The notes: generated from the sequence alone by a model not told the origin. 64,000 nucleotides of DNA from an uncultured Chloroflexota bacterium (GCA_937974245.1 CALJKV010000008.1:10294-74293); one strand, 5' to 3'. Counted from the first letter of the stretch, positions 7,571 to 17,777 are shown. Numbers and translations: made by a program.

Positions 7571-7657
7571 TTAGGACTTACGCAGTTTGAGATACATTTT
7601 CCGGTAGAACAATGGGTTGAAGCCCACTGACCACCCGGTCAACTGCGTAACTTCTAA
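7571..7657. repeat. MITE-like element with 17-bp terminal inverted repeats
   Basis: The ends TTAGGACTTACGCAGTT and AACTGCGTAACTTCTAA are inverted copies matching at 15 of 17 bases; the inner ten are perfect. The 87-bp element has no coding capacity and lies upstream of gltA. Such ends recall insertion-sequence termini, but no target duplication is obvious. Confidence 0.45.
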
Positions 7658-7797
7658 GATGTATCATTCCAATCCTATTTACTTTACCGGGAGTATTGTG
7701 TCTGGTGACACTGGCAAATGGGTATATTTTACACGACTTATGTCACAATCCCCATTCCATAACATCTTGTAATGCAATTCGCGGCGTGTTGGCCGGG

Positions 7798-9126
7798 CTA
7801 AAAAGCGTTTTCCAGCTGTGCCTGTTGGTTGAACGCCCGCCACGCATAATTATACAACCAGCCATTTCGATTGCCAGTATGGTTGGCTATCACACGATGA
7901 GTCCATTCCTCTTCGGCGGCGGCAGCCTGGGAAAAGCACTGTGCGGTGAAAGCAGCCCGTTCTGCCCCTGCCCCGTCCTGGAGTATCAGCGCCCCGTTCA
8001 CAAACTTGGATTCAAGTGCGTCGCGATCGGCCCGGTAGAGGCGTGACATTGCGGGATAATCTCGCAGCGTCGCCCGATGTAGCACTTCGTGCCGCCAGAA
8101 GAGAGTCTGCTCATCATAAGTGCCACCCGGCTCCGGGCCGGTATCCGGCAAATCGGTATCCATCCATACCGGTTTGAAGATACTGGTACACGGGGCAGCA
8201 GTGCCGGTCAGGAAGTGCAGGGCGTTATCCGGGTGCAGACAGGACACCATTGAGCCGGTTGTCTGGCTGCCACGCACCGGGCCAAAACCGGCGTGCATGC
8301 ACACCTGCGCCCCGGTCACCCCCTGGAGCGGGTATTCGCGGTTGTCACCGTGATCGCGCAGGGCGGCAATCACATCCGACACGGTGATTCGCCCGGACTG
8401 CGCCTGGAGCAAATCCGTCGTGCGGCACTGGCGATCATTGCAGGCACTCAATCGGGTGTAGACGAAATCCGAATAGCACCGGCCAAAGTGGAAGTCATCG
8501 CGCCCCTTGCACCAGCGCCGGTCAACGGCATAGGCCACCAGATCCGCCGAGGCCCTATCCCATTCGTTCCCAATCGTGATCCCGTTCGAAATCGTGCGCA
8601 CGCCCTTCACCTGCACAGCGGCCCACTGCTCTCCGGCGGTTTCCAGCACCCAGGCATCGCGGGGGTCAGCAAGGATAAAGCTGTTGTGATAGTAGAGCTT
8701 TTTGTGAAAGCCGCAGTTACCGCCCTGGCCGTAGGTTTCCAGGAGCGTGGTGATAACTGCCAGCGCCTCCGCAGCGGTGGATGCCCGCTCCAGCGCCAGC
8801 CGCAGGAAGTCCATACCGATGAGCCCACCCTCTTTCTCATAAGGCACTTTGGTGAATACCGCTTCGTTGCCAATGACGACGCCGTGTTCGTTCGCCCCCA
8901 TCTCCGCCCCCCAAATCCAGAAGGGCTTCGCCAGCAGGATGGCATTCGTTCTTTCGACCTGTGGAATAGAGACATAGGTACACTGCACACTGCTGCCGGG
9001 AGAATGCTGGGCGGCGGGGATACGTTGCAGATAATGGGCTTCATTCGGCTCACGATCGGAGTTTTTGCCGAAAATGGTCACGCCCTCGGCTGTCGCTGTG
9101 CCAGTTGCTATTACCGTGTCACACAT
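7798..9126 (-). CDS. Peptidase family C69 / secernin-like Ntn hydrolase
   Basis: 442 residues starting MCDTVIATG. After Met removal Cys2 would be the N-terminal nucleophile of this dipeptidase/acylase family, so the start is fixed by the motif. FGKNSDREPNE and GANEHGV are typical C69/secernin blocks, and GNCGFHKKLYYHNSFILAD carries the conserved central core. No signal peptide, so it is cytoplasmic. It probably hydrolyses short peptides or amide bonds; the exact substrate is unknown. The length fits the family. The gene stands alone between gltA and the VWA lipoprotein, all on the same strand, with a terminator-like hairpin upstream separating it from the latter. Confidence 0.85.
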   Translation of the reverse strand: MCDTVIATGTATAEGVTIFGKNSDREPNEAHYLQRIPAAQHSPGSSVQCTYVSIPQVERTNAILLAKPFWIWGAEMGANEHGVVIGNEAVFTKVPYEKEGGLIGMDFLRLALERASTAAEALAVITTLLETYGQGGNCGFHKKLYYHNSFILADPRDAWVLETAGEQWAAVQVKGVRTISNGITIGNEWDRASADLVAYAVDRRWCKGRDDFHFGRCYSDFVYTRLSACNDRQCRTTDLLQAQSGRITVSDVIAALRDHGDNREYPLQGVTGAQVCMHAGFGPVRGSQTTGSMVSCLHPDNALHFLTGTAAPCTSIFKPVWMDTDLPDTGPEPGGTYDEQTLFWRHEVLHRATLRDYPAMSRLYRADRDALESKFVNGALILQDGAGAERAAFTAQCFSQAAAAEEEWTHRVIANHTGNRNGWLYNYAWRAFNQQAQLENAF

Positions 9127-9180
9127 GGATTCTTCCGATCCGCTTATTTATACGAATTGTAACGCAGAAAGGAAGATAGA

Positions 9181-9213
9181 AAAACAAAGGACACGGGAAT
9201 TTCCCTCGTGCCC
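9181..9213 (-). terminator. Terminator after VWA lipoprotein gene
   Basis: Imperfect minus-strand hairpin GGCACGAGGG / CCCGTGTCC with two bulges, loop AAATT, followed by TTTGTTTTT. Confidence 0.55.
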
Positions 9214-9251
9214 TCTGGTCATGCTCAATTTGACTGTTTTGCGCCGATGGT

Positions 9252-10943
9252 CTAGCCGCCACTATCCACATAGCGCCCGGCCAGGCGGATGAGTTCGACA
9301 AACTCGACCACGTCCTCGTTACCAGGCAGTTCGTCTACCAGTGGCGAAGCCAGATTCAGGACATCCACATAGTTACCATCCTGCGCCCAGTAACTCTCAC
9401 GCAGCAGTTCGCTGAATTCAGCGGCGGCGGCCAGGAGACGAAAGTCCGTCGAGGCTGCACTGATATTTGGCAACAGGTCGGCCACCGTGATGTCCTGGCT
9501 GCGCTCCACAATTTCACCGGTATCGGCATCCTTATAGCGGATATATGCCGTTGCCACGACACCCTCCGGCGTGCCGTCTTCCAGCGCCAGTTCATACAGG
9601 GCGGTAATGCTGTGTCCCGCGCCGACTTCACCCGCATCCACAGTATCGTTGCGGAAATCCTGGTCGGCAATCGCCCGGTTCTCATAGCCGATCAGGCGGT
9701 AGCGGTCGGTGACTTCCGGGTTAAAGTCCACCTGCACTTTAGCATCGTAGGCGATTACCTGGAGCGTTCCGGTCAGATTGTAGATGAAGACGCGGCGGGC
9801 TTCGCGCAGGGTATCCACGTAGTAGTAGTTACCATTACCATCGTTGGCGAGCCGCTCCATCAGCACATCGTTGTAATTGCCCATGCCGAAGCCAATTGTG
9901 CTGAGGGTGATACCATCCTGCACACCATCGCGCACCGTCTTAAGGATCGCATCCGGGCCAGTGCTGCCCACATTCGCTACGCCATCACTGAGAACAATGA
10001 CGCGGGTAAGAGTGCCTTCCAGTTTGTTGGCCTGCGCCATCTGGTAACCCAGCCGAAGCCCATCTTCAACGTTGGTACTGCCTTCCGGTTGCAGCGCGTT
10101 GACCGCCGCCAGGATCGTGTCTTTTTCGCTGGCGGGGGTCGGCTCCAGCACGGCGCGGCTCTGATTGGAATAGACCACAATACCCACACGGTCATCTTCG
10201 CGCAATTCGCCCACCAGGATTTCGAGTGAGTCTTTCACGGTTTCCAGCCTGTCTTCCCTATCCATACTCCCGGAAACATCAATCACAAAAATCAGCAGGG
10301 CTGGCGTGCGGTCTTCCGGCGCGATATAGCGGCCCTGGATACCGACTCGCAGTAGATAATGACCATCAAAACCAAATGGTGAGGGGGCAGCATCCAGTTG
10401 AACCGCGAAGGCATCGGCACCCTCTGGTGAGGGGTAATCCATCTTAAAGTAGTTGATGAATTCTTCCGGACGAATCGCATCTGCCGGGGGCAGCTGGCTA
10501 TAGTTGGTCAGGTAGCTGCGCGTAAGCGTATAGGATGCTGTGTCCACGTCCATCGCAAAGGTACTCAAGTGGTCGTCGGCGGTATCCAGGAAGGGGTTTA
10601 CGCCGTAATCCTCGAAAAACATATCCTGCGGAGTCTGCGTCTGCGGCAAGGGCGTGGCACCTGCAACTGGCGCGGTCGCCGTTCCTGGCGCGGTTGCCGT
10701 CGGCAGAGCAACCACATTCGGCGCAGGCGGTTGCACCGCACCAATTGGCGCCGTCTGCCCAACAACCCCATCAGCGGCAGACTCTCGCGGCGCGGCAAAA
10801 ACTGCCTGGGTCGCAGAAACCTGGTTCTGAATTTCTCCAGTAGTCGGGGAGGAAACTGGTTGGCTGGACTGGGTGAAGACGGCACACCCCGCTGTGAGCA
10901 GCAGCAGCCCTACAATAATCCCGAATAGACTACGCTTGTACAT
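9252..10943 (-). CDS. VWA-domain lipoprotein (YfbK-like)
   Basis: 563 residues. A lipobox LTAGC near residue 19 marks a lipoprotein signal, followed by a Pro/Thr/Ala-rich linker of about 80 residues. The YfbK-type N-terminal block (NPFLDTADDHLSTFAMDVDTASY) precedes a von Willebrand A domain with an intact MIDAS motif DVSGSMD, and a C-terminal DUF3520-like region follows. Such proteins use a divalent metal in the MIDAS to bind protein partners at the outer face of the membrane. Function in this organism is unknown. The ribosome site GGGAGC lies just before the ATG. A perfect 8-bp inverted repeat occurs upstream at 10954-10978. Confidence 0.9.
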   Translation of the reverse strand: MYKRSLFGIIVGLLLLTAGCAVFTQSSQPVSSPTTGEIQNQVSATQAVFAAPRESAADGVVGQTAPIGAVQPPAPNVVALPTATAPGTATAPVAGATPLPQTQTPQDMFFEDYGVNPFLDTADDHLSTFAMDVDTASYTLTRSYLTNYSQLPPADAIRPEEFINYFKMDYPSPEGADAFAVQLDAAPSPFGFDGHYLLRVGIQGRYIAPEDRTPALLIFVIDVSGSMDREDRLETVKDSLEILVGELREDDRVGIVVYSNQSRAVLEPTPASEKDTILAAVNALQPEGSTNVEDGLRLGYQMAQANKLEGTLTRVIVLSDGVANVGSTGPDAILKTVRDGVQDGITLSTIGFGMGNYNDVLMERLANDGNGNYYYVDTLREARRVFIYNLTGTLQVIAYDAKVQVDFNPEVTDRYRLIGYENRAIADQDFRNDTVDAGEVGAGHSITALYELALEDGTPEGVVATAYIRYKDADTGEIVERSQDITVADLLPNISAASTDFRLLAAAAEFSELLRESYWAQDGNYVDVLNLASPLVDELPGNEDVVEFVELIRLAGRYVDSGG

Positions 10944-10953
10944 AGTTCGCTCC

Positions 10954-10978
10954 CATCAAACAAATCATTGGTTTGATG
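10954..10978. promoter_or_regulatory. Inverted repeat in the 5' region of the VWA gene
   Basis: CATCAAAC and GTTTGATG (8 bp, perfect) separated by nine bases, 10 bases upstream of the VWA gene start. It overlaps the area next to the ribosome site, so it could be an operator or an RNA hairpin that affects initiation. Confidence 0.4.
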
Positions 10979-11022
10979 AGAGGACGCTCAAACAGGCAGT
11001 TTTGTTCCCACCTAGCACTTTC

Positions 11023-13260
11023 TCACGGGCAGTCGCGCCCTTTGAGGCGATCCACGCCAGGGATATTCGGTGCGTAGTACAGCGCCAACGCTTCACCAGC
11101 TGGAAGATCGGTGTAGGGTGTGTATTCGGGTGGTCGCAGGTAAAAATAGCGCTGAATCATGTCTATCGTCGGCTGGTCATCCGGCAATACGAAAAAGGCC
11201 ACATCGTGCCCACAACGGATATACTCAGCCAGGTACGCGGGGGTGAAATTCGCCGATGACAGCGTGTGGACGGTGTTCTCACTGTGCAAAAGCATCACCA
11301 GTTCATTGACTTCCAACTGGACGATTGCCACTGGGCTGATAATGTAAATTTCCGTGCGTGGCGGGAAATCCGCCGCCCGCAGCACGGCATCATAACCATC
11401 CGGGTCATCACGCGCCAGACGAACGTCATGTTCATAGATAACCAAGTGTTCTCCAAAATAATAGCCAACCTGGATAACCACCAGCACCAGGACAGACACC
11501 CATGTGATCCGATTGGCGGTTCGTTCCGGCCATTTGAGCAGCAGCAACGGGGGCACATAGCGCACGCCAACAGCCACTGCCAATGCCAACGCAGGGAAAA
11601 CCAGCACAAAGCGGGGCGAACTGGCACTGGAAACCAGCAGGCTATTCCCTAACGAAGCCGCTAGAATCCACAGCATTAACAGCAGCGGGCCGGGTTCACG
11701 CAGTCGGGCCAGGGCATAGCCCACACCCAGGGCGAAAAACACGAATACTACGGGCAGTATCAGCGCGGTTTTCCCGGCATAAAACAACGTGGGGTCGAGA
11801 AAGTGGATATACACCTGAAAAGCAGGGATTATGTGATACACGATATGATCTCGCAGCAGATGGCCGCCGTTTTGCAGTAAGTCCCGCCAATAGTCTCCCG
11901 ACAGACCCGACTGATTGGCGACCATTCGGGCAAACAACGGACGATCCATTCCGACCAGCGTGTAATAGATCGGCGCGGCTACAATGATCAGCAGGAGCCC
12001 AGCCAGCAGAAGCCGGCGCAGTGGCAAGCGCGGGCGCCACAGGACGACCAACATGCCTGCCCAAGTCGCCGCCAGCGGCAGAAAGAGCAGGCGTGACCCT
12101 TCATCAAAATAGTGAGGGATTCCGAGCAGCACGCCACCAGCCACATAATTTAGGCGACGACCTCCGAGAATACCACGTCCCAGGAAGGCCAGCCCCAGGG
12201 TCGCAAACAGCGGCCCACCCATTTCATTGATAGCGATGCGGCTAAAATGCATGTGCGGCGGGAACACAGCAAGCATCAGAGCGGCGATCAATGCAGTTTT
12301 ACGGTCAAACAGAGTTTTCGCCAACCAGTAGAGTGCCAACACCCCGGCCACCCCGAAGATTGCACTGGTCGCCCGCAACCCCATAAAATTGTGGCCGAAC
12401 ACGTTAATGCCCTGCAAAATCAGGTAGGGGTACACATACGGGAAGGCGGCAATGCTGCCAAGAGGCGAAAGCAGTGTGGTATCAGGGTTAGACTCGATTA
12501 ACCGGGTGGCATGGACGAAAGATCCTTCGTCAATCAGAAAGCGAGCTGAATCCTGCAAGTGCCAGAAGCGCACTCCTAACGCCAGCAAGGCGATTCCCAC
12601 CACCGGCAGTAGTAACCGCCAGTTGATGATGGGTCGCTGCCAAACCAACTGCCCGCCGCCCGCCCCCACGACCAGCAGCAGCAGGCTGGCACACAGCAGG
12701 CCAAACTGAATGTTGATGTCCACCGACTGCAATACCGGGATGTCAAATAAACTACCGTTGATTTCCGCAAGGATCATCAGCAGCACCAAACCAGCAGCGA
12801 ACAACCAGCGGTGATGTTTCGTGATACGATCGGCAGGTCGGAAAACAGCCGGGTGTGAGATAGATGGGAGGATGTGGGCGGGGCGTATCAACCAGGCCGC
12901 TGCAATGAGTGCCAGCAGACTCACCAACAGCGCCCATCCGCCCGATGCAATCTCAAGTGCTTTAGCCCCAGGACGAAGAAGATACGCGCTCAGGATAGTG
13001 AGCGCAACAGCCAATGTTGTTCCACTCGTTACGACCAGCAACCGATAACGGTCTAGCCACCTTTGTACAGTTTTTGTGCCGATTGTTGATTTACGGGTTA
13101 GGTAAGGCATACTCAGATAGCCAAGCGATGCCGCCCCCAGACTCAGCAGAATTAGATTGCCGACCGGGTAGGGCAGCGCCATCAGCGCCACAAAGCAAAG
13201 CAGGAGTAAGCCGCCTAGAAACATCCACCAGAGTAGTTGTTTTGGATTTTTGTGCTGCAT
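11023..13260 (-). CDS. GT39-like (ArnT/PMT family) membrane glycosyltransferase
   Basis: 745 residues with about a dozen or more hydrophobic segments. The periplasmic acidic motif DEGSF after a transmembrane helix corresponds to the catalytic Asp-Glu of family 39 transferases, which move a sugar from a polyprenyl-phosphate donor to lipid, glycan or protein. The blocks IFGVAGVLALYWLAKTLF and MLAVFPPHMHFSRIAINE resemble PMT_2-type cores. The N-terminal part is longer than usual, with extra helices. The C-terminus is a soluble periplasmic tail of about 130 residues. Donor and acceptor are unknown. A second gene of the same broad type lies at 15898-17226. Confidence 0.8.
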   Translation of the reverse strand: MQHKNPKQLLWWMFLGGLLLLCFVALMALPYPVGNLILLSLGAASLGYLSMPYLTRKSTIGTKTVQRWLDRYRLLVVTSGTTLAVALTILSAYLLRPGAKALEIASGGWALLVSLLALIAAAWLIRPAHILPSISHPAVFRPADRITKHHRWLFAAGLVLLMILAEINGSLFDIPVLQSVDINIQFGLLCASLLLLVVGAGGGQLVWQRPIINWRLLLPVVGIALLALGVRFWHLQDSARFLIDEGSFVHATRLIESNPDTTLLSPLGSIAAFPYVYPYLILQGINVFGHNFMGLRATSAIFGVAGVLALYWLAKTLFDRKTALIAALMLAVFPPHMHFSRIAINEMGGPLFATLGLAFLGRGILGGRRLNYVAGGVLLGIPHYFDEGSRLLFLPLAATWAGMLVVLWRPRLPLRRLLLAGLLLIIVAAPIYYTLVGMDRPLFARMVANQSGLSGDYWRDLLQNGGHLLRDHIVYHIIPAFQVYIHFLDPTLFYAGKTALILPVVFVFFALGVGYALARLREPGPLLLMLWILAASLGNSLLVSSASSPRFVLVFPALALAVAVGVRYVPPLLLLKWPERTANRITWVSVLVLVVIQVGYYFGEHLVIYEHDVRLARDDPDGYDAVLRAADFPPRTEIYIISPVAIVQLEVNELVMLLHSENTVHTLSSANFTPAYLAEYIRCGHDVAFFVLPDDQPTIDMIQRYFYLRPPEYTPYTDLPAGEALALYYAPNIPGVDRLKGRDCP

Positions 13261-13448
13261 GTTCGCCTATCGGGTCTACCTGCCGAGCATGATATGCCGT
13301 TAAAGTAACATAGGGGACAAAATCGCGCTACAGACTCGGAAGATACCCGATCATGGTGCCAACAAAAAATGATGGTTACTCATGCGCACTGGTTGCCAAG
13401 ATGAGGTACAATCGGGTTATGGATTTGACGCCACAAGAGAGGAATCGT

Positions 13449-13922
13449 ATGCCTGATATTGTCAGTGAACTATTGGCCCAACCGATTGACCGCCTGAATT
13501 TAACGGATTTCTGCATGGTCACAACGGATACGAGTGTGCGCGAGACCGTCGAGCGGATGCAGGTCATGCGCCAGAACATCGCCCTGGTTATCGGCAAAGG
13601 CACGCATCTGGTGGGGGTACTTACAGACCGTGATGTGCTGCAACGGGTGGTGAATTCCCCGGAACACTGGGAACAACCGGTAACGGCAGTGATGACGCCC
13701 GAGCCACAAAGCCTGCTGCCCCAGGCCACCGCTGCCGAAGCGCTGCGCCTGATGGAAGGGGGCGACTACCGGAATGTGCCGGTAGTCAATGAGAACGGTG
13801 TGGTACGCGGTTGTGTCACCTATTACGCCATCCTGAAATTCCTGGCCGACCACTTTTCGCAGACAGTGTATAACCTGCCATCCGACCCAACGAACTTCGC
13901 CCAAAATCGTGAAGGTGGGTAA
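13449..13922 (+). CDS. CBS-domain pair protein
   Basis: 157 residues from ATG at 13449, chosen because AGAGAGG lies six bases upstream; in-frame ATGs at 13419 and earlier lack such a site. Two CBS motifs are visible: MVTTDTSVRETVERM ... VGVLTDRD and VMTPEPQSLLPQ ... GCVTYYAILKFL. CBS pairs bind adenosine nucleotides and sense energy state or ionic strength. No effector domain is fused, so it may act on a partner. It is 108 bases ahead of korA on the same strand and could be co-transcribed with it. Confidence 0.85.
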   Translation: MPDIVSELLAQPIDRLNLTDFCMVTTDTSVRETVERMQVMRQNIALVIGKGTHLVGVLTDRDVLQRVVNSPEHWEQPVTAVMTPEPQSLLPQATAAEALRLMEGGDYRNVPVVNENGVVRGCVTYYAILKFLADHFSQTVYNLPSDPTNFAQNREGG

Positions 13923-14030
13923 AACAAGTTATCACGACAAACCGAGAACTGCTGGTTGAAAACGAGACAACTGAAACACTGAGTAAGAATAGATGCAATA
14001 TTCTGAATGAACCGAGGAGTTTACCCTATT

Positions 14031-15887
14031 ATGGCTGATACCCCCCAATTTGAAGAGATCGACAGCGTAATCATCCGCTTCGCCGGGGATTCTGGTGATG
14101 GGATGCAGCTCACCGGCACGCAGTTCACCGATGCGTCGGCGGCGTATGGCAATGACATCAGCACGTTCCCCGACTTCCCCGCCGAGATTCGCGCACCGGC
14201 TGGGACGTTGGCGGGCGTGTCGGGCTTCCAGGTCAATCTATCCAGCCAGGATATTCGCACGCCGGGAGACGCGCCGCAGGTACTGGTCGCCATGAATCCG
14301 GCGGCGTTGGCGGCCAACCTGGGCGATCTGGAACAGGGTGGCATTATCATTGTGAATACCGATAACTTCACCAAAAATAATCTCAAAAAAGCCCATTACG
14401 AAAACAACCCGCTGGAAGATGACTCGCTGCGGGGGTTTGTCGTGCATCAGGTACCGCTGACCACTCTCAACCGCAAGGCGCTGGAAAACATCCCCGAACT
14501 GTCATCTAAAGAAGTGGATCGCTGCCAGAACTTCTTCGCGCTGGGAGTTACCTTCTGGATTTATGATCGCCCGCTGGAAACCACCCGCGCCTGGATTCAG
14601 CAGAAGTTCGGCAAAAACCCGGCAATCGCGGAGGCCAATTTACGCGCCCTGGAAGCCGGGTATTACTTCGGCGAAACCACCGAGGCCTTCCAGACCCGTT
14701 TCCGTATCCGCCGTGCCCGCCTCAAACCAGGGACGTACCGCAAAATCACCGGGAATGAAGCGGCAGCGCTGGGACTGGTGACGGCGGCGCAAAAAGCTGG
14801 CAAACCACTGTTCTTTGGCGGCTACCCAATCACCCCGGCCAGCGACATTCTGCATCATCTCGCCGGGATGAAACACTTTGACGTGCGCACCTTCCAGGCG
14901 GAAGATGAGATTGCCGCAATGGGTTCAGTCATTGGCGCAGCCTTCGGCGGGACGTTGGCCGTCACCGCAACCAGCGGCCCGGGTATCGCCCTCAAGAGTG
15001 AGGCGATGAACCTGGGGCTGGTACTCGAACTGCCGATGATTATCGTTAATGTGCAGCGTGGCGGCCCCAGCACCGGGATGCCCACCAAAGTCGAACAGAG
15101 TGACCTGTTACAGGTGATGTTCGGACGCAACGGCGAATCCCCGCTGCCCGTTATCGCCCCGCTGTCTCCGGGAGACTGTTTCGACATGGCAATCGAAGCT
15201 GCCCGGTTCGCCGTGCGGGCTATGACACCCGTCGTACTGCTCATGGACGGCTACCTTGCCAACAGCGCCGAACCCTGGAGCATTCCCGACCCGGATACCA
15301 TAGCCGAGATTGAGATTACACACCCACAGGCCGTTGAAGGTGAAACCTTCCTGCCCTATCGCCGTGATGTGGTCACGCTGGGCCGCCCCTGGGCAATCCC
15401 CGGCACACCGGGCCTGGAACACCGCCTCGGCGGGCTTTCCAAAGCGCCGGAAACAGGTAATGTCTCGTATTCGCCGGAACATCACTGGGCGATGATTAAT
15501 GACCGTAAGGAAAAGGTCGAGCGGCTGCAAGACATCATCCCAGAGCAGCAAGTGTATGGGCCAAAATCCGGCCCGATGCTGGTTGTTACCTGGGGCAGCA
15601 CCTATGGCGCGGCACGTTCGGCGGTGGAGAAGGCAGAGGCCGCCGGACTGAAAGTCGCACACACTCACCTGCGCTATTTGAACCCCTTCCCGGCGAACCT
15701 CGAAAATCTGCTCAGCCGTTACAAGACGATCCTGATGCCTGAACTGAACATGGGGCAGTTGGCGTTACTGCTGCGCGGGACATTCGGAATGAGCAACATT
15801 GTGTCGTTCCCCAAAGTGCAGGGACGCCCCTTCACGATTGGCGAAATCTACCGCAAGATTCACGACCTTACCGCACGGGCGAATTAA
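14031..15887 (+). CDS. korA: 2-oxoacid:ferredoxin oxidoreductase, fused gamma-alpha subunit (KorA-like)
   Basis: 618 residues from ATG at 14031 with GAGGAG upstream; an ATG at 14007 in frame precedes that ribosome site and is rejected. Residues 1 to about 190 form the gamma domain ([13 protein letters not shown]). The alpha domain follows with the typical [16 protein letters not shown] and the ERGGPSTG-like stretch [13 protein letters not shown]. It works with a beta subunit that binds thiamine diphosphate to decarboxylate 2-oxoglutarate or another 2-oxoacid and reduce ferredoxin. No beta subunit gene lies next to it: the following gene is convergent, 10 bases away. The partner must be elsewhere in the genome. 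Confidence 0.9.
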   Translation: MADTPQFEEIDSVIIRFAGDSGDGMQLTGTQFTDASAAYGNDISTFPDFPAEIRAPAGTLAGVSGFQVNLSSQDIRTPGDAPQVLVAMNPAALAANLGDLEQGGIIIVNTDNFTKNNLKKAHYENNPLEDDSLRGFVVHQVPLTTLNRKALENIPELSSKEVDRCQNFFALGVTFWIYDRPLETTRAWIQQKFGKNPAIAEANLRALEAGYYFGETTEAFQTRFRIRRARLKPGTYRKITGNEAAALGLVTAAQKAGKPLFFGGYPITPASDILHHLAGMKHFDVRTFQAEDEIAAMGSVIGAAFGGTLAVTATSGPGIALKSEAMNLGLVLELPMIIVNVQRGGPSTGMPTKVEQSDLLQVMFGRNGESPLPVIAPLSPGDCFDMAIEAARFAVRAMTPVVLLMDGYLANSAEPWSIPDPDTIAEIEITHPQAVEGETFLPYRRDVVTLGRPWAIPGTPGLEHRLGGLSKAPETGNVSYSPEHHWAMINDRKEKVERLQDIIPEQQVYGPKSGPMLVVTWGSTYGAARSAVEKAEAAGLKVAHTHLRYLNPFPANLENLLSRYKTILMPELNMGQLALLLRGTFGMSNIVSFPKVQGRPFTIGEIYRKIHDLTARAN

Positions 15888-15897
15888 CTTTCGTCAT

Positions 15898-17226
15898 TTA
15901 CCCTGGGACGAGGGGCACAGCCTGCCCCTTGTCCCGCCAGGCACGAAACAGCAACCACAGGCGTACCAGCGCCACCGCCGCAAACACCCACCATACAACC
16001 TGTAACGGGAACAAGTAGCGTGGCAGGGCTTCCAGTACCAGGTGAATCAACGTGGTATAGAGTAGAAATACGACCAGCGGCAGTGTGACCGACCAACGTT
16101 GCCGCGTGAGCCACAACCCGACCAGGCCACCCACGATCCCGCCAAAATGGAATATGTACATGCTGAGTTTCGGCCAGAAGGCTTCAGCCCCAGTCAAGCT
16201 CAGCAAACCGCCGACAGTGCGGTCAGTGGCCCACCAATCCGTCGTCAGCGCCTTGAGGCTTTCACCGGGGAAGAAGGTCGTGCCATGTGGCTGCAAATAA
16301 GCGCCCGCTAACCGGGCAAAACGCCGTCCAATATAGCCGGGCACGTCGCCCCCGATAACCTCCCCGGCGGCCTGAAGATAGTCCTCCTGAGTCGGTGGCG
16401 ACTGTGTTTCCGGGTCGGTCACGCCCAGACTCTGGTCTATGGCCTCTGGTCCCTGCCAGCCTTCTTCTGTTGCGCCAATGTACAGAAAAGCAATCATGCC
16501 CTCCGCGCCGACCACCCAGCGATTATATGCGACCAGGTTATAGGCCGTCCACGAGAGCACCACCACTAGATAGGCTGCCATCAAGACCACTGCTTGTTTT
16601 AGCCCGGCACGCCAACCTAGAGTCAGGACCAAGTGCAGCGCCAGCCCCAATGGAAAGAGCAGCAGCACGGCACGGGTAAGGGTCGCCAAGCCCAGCAGCA
16701 TCCCAGCCAACGCGATACCCGACGCCTGCCCCCGGAAAACCGCCAAGTAGACCCACAGCCCGGCAATTGCCAGGAAGGTGTAGAGTGTCTCGGTCAAAAT
16801 CTGGGCGCTTTCAATCACGAAGGCCGGGTGCAATGCCAGGACAGCCGCCGCCACCAGTCCGGCACGCTCGTCACCGGCTACAGCCCGAGCCAGCCTATAC
16901 GCAAAGCAACAGGTCGCCACGCCCATTACCGCCTGAAAGATACGCACAGCGATAATCGCACCACCGGGTGGCAGTACAGCCTGCGCTATGCCAATCAACA
17001 TCAGGTAGAGCGGCGCAGTGGGGAGTTTGGAGACATCCACCGGAATCACACCACGCTGCTGCCCGGTAATGAGGGTATAGCCATTTTCAAGATACCAACC
17101 GCTGTCTGCGCTCTCGGTGTCATAGACCGCTAACGGGGGCTGCGCCAGCCCATAAGCCAATCGCAATCCCAACGCGACGGCCAAAATCACCAAAAGCCAG
17201 CGATGACGGGTAAAATAAATCGTCAA
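15898..17226 (-). CDS. Multi-pass membrane glycosyltransferase, GT39-like
   Basis: 442 residues with about ten hydrophobic segments. The start is TTG at 17226 with GAGGAG upstream. After the first membrane helix the sequence YDTESADSGWYLENGY places an acidic pair in the position of the GT39 catalytic site. VAAAVLALHPAFVIESAQILTE is the typical second block of dolichol- or undecaprenyl-phosphate-sugar transferases. It ends in a short positively charged tail. The substrate is unknown. It is convergent with korA and could serve the same envelope glycan as the GT2 genes at 18.8-20.5 kb. Confidence 0.78.
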   Translation of the reverse strand: MTIYFTRHRWLLVILAVALGLRLAYGLAQPPLAVYDTESADSGWYLENGYTLITGQQRGVIPVDVSKLPTAPLYLMLIGIAQAVLPPGGAIIAVRIFQAVMGVATCCFAYRLARAVAGDERAGLVAAAVLALHPAFVIESAQILTETLYTFLAIAGLWVYLAVFRGQASGIALAGMLLGLATLTRAVLLLFPLGLALHLVLTLGWRAGLKQAVVLMAAYLVVVLSWTAYNLVAYNRWVVGAEGMIAFLYIGATEEGWQGPEAIDQSLGVTDPETQSPPTQEDYLQAAGEVIGGDVPGYIGRRFARLAGAYLQPHGTTFFPGESLKALTTDWWATDRTVGGLLSLTGAEAFWPKLSMYIFHFGGIVGGLVGLWLTRQRWSVTLPLVVFLLYTTLIHLVLEALPRYLFPLQVVWWVFAAVALVRLWLLFRAWRDKGQAVPLVPG

Positions 17227-17493
17227 AGCACCTGCTCCTCAATATCAACAAAAAGAATTTTGCTACCACGATACGCGATTGTGAAAGGTATCGCAATAGA
17301 GCGATGATATCTGTTCAATTCGACTGCTGCCGGATTATACTACGATAATGATGTGGAGATATGTTTTTCGCAGTAACCAGTCTGAACGAGAAGATAATTT
17401 TCCACAGCATCCGCATCACTGCCGCGTTTCACTCTGCCTGACAGCCACACGACTTCCCCATTCATTTTCCCGGCTCACTAAAAGTTTCAGTTG

Positions 17494-17548
17494 GATGGTG
17501 GTAATAAACCACTGCTTATGCAGTTTGGTGGTTTTCCAGATCACCATC
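17494..17548 (+). other. Nested inverted repeats, possible structured RNA
   Basis: Within the 551-base gap 17227-17777, GATGGTG (17494-17500) pairs with CACCATC (17542-17548). Inside it AAACCAC (17506-17512) pairs with GTGGTTT (17528-17534), and ACTGC (17511-17515) can pair with GCAGT around loop TTAT. The rest of the gap shows no convincing gene. Confidence 0.35.
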
Positions 17549-17710
17549 ATCTATCCTTATCGTTCGGGTTGTTGGAGGGGGTTTGATGACGTTCTTGCCC
17601 CTCGCACATCTTCTAAAGCAAGGCAGATAGCCCTTGTATTAGTTTCTCCCACCCTCAGGGTGGTCTACCCAATTCGCAAACTGGTACAATGCAGCCTGCA
17701 CGATTATCGC

Positions 17711-17738
17711 CTGTGATAATTAGAACTGGCGGTATAAT
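17711..17738 (+). promoter_or_regulatory. Possible promoter of the PhnD-like lipoprotein gene
   Basis: Perfect TATAAT at 17733-17738, 40 bases before the ATG. The -35 is weak (CTGTGA, 16-base spacer). Confidence 0.4.
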
Positions 17739-17777
17739 TGCCATAGTAACCCATTAACCACCAATAAGGGGGATACC

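Noticed and set aside
17348..17716. A 122-codon plus-strand frame in the gap before the PhnD-like gene
   Set aside because: No ribosome site, odd composition rich in Ser, Arg and Cys, overlaps the nested inverted repeats; no family seen.
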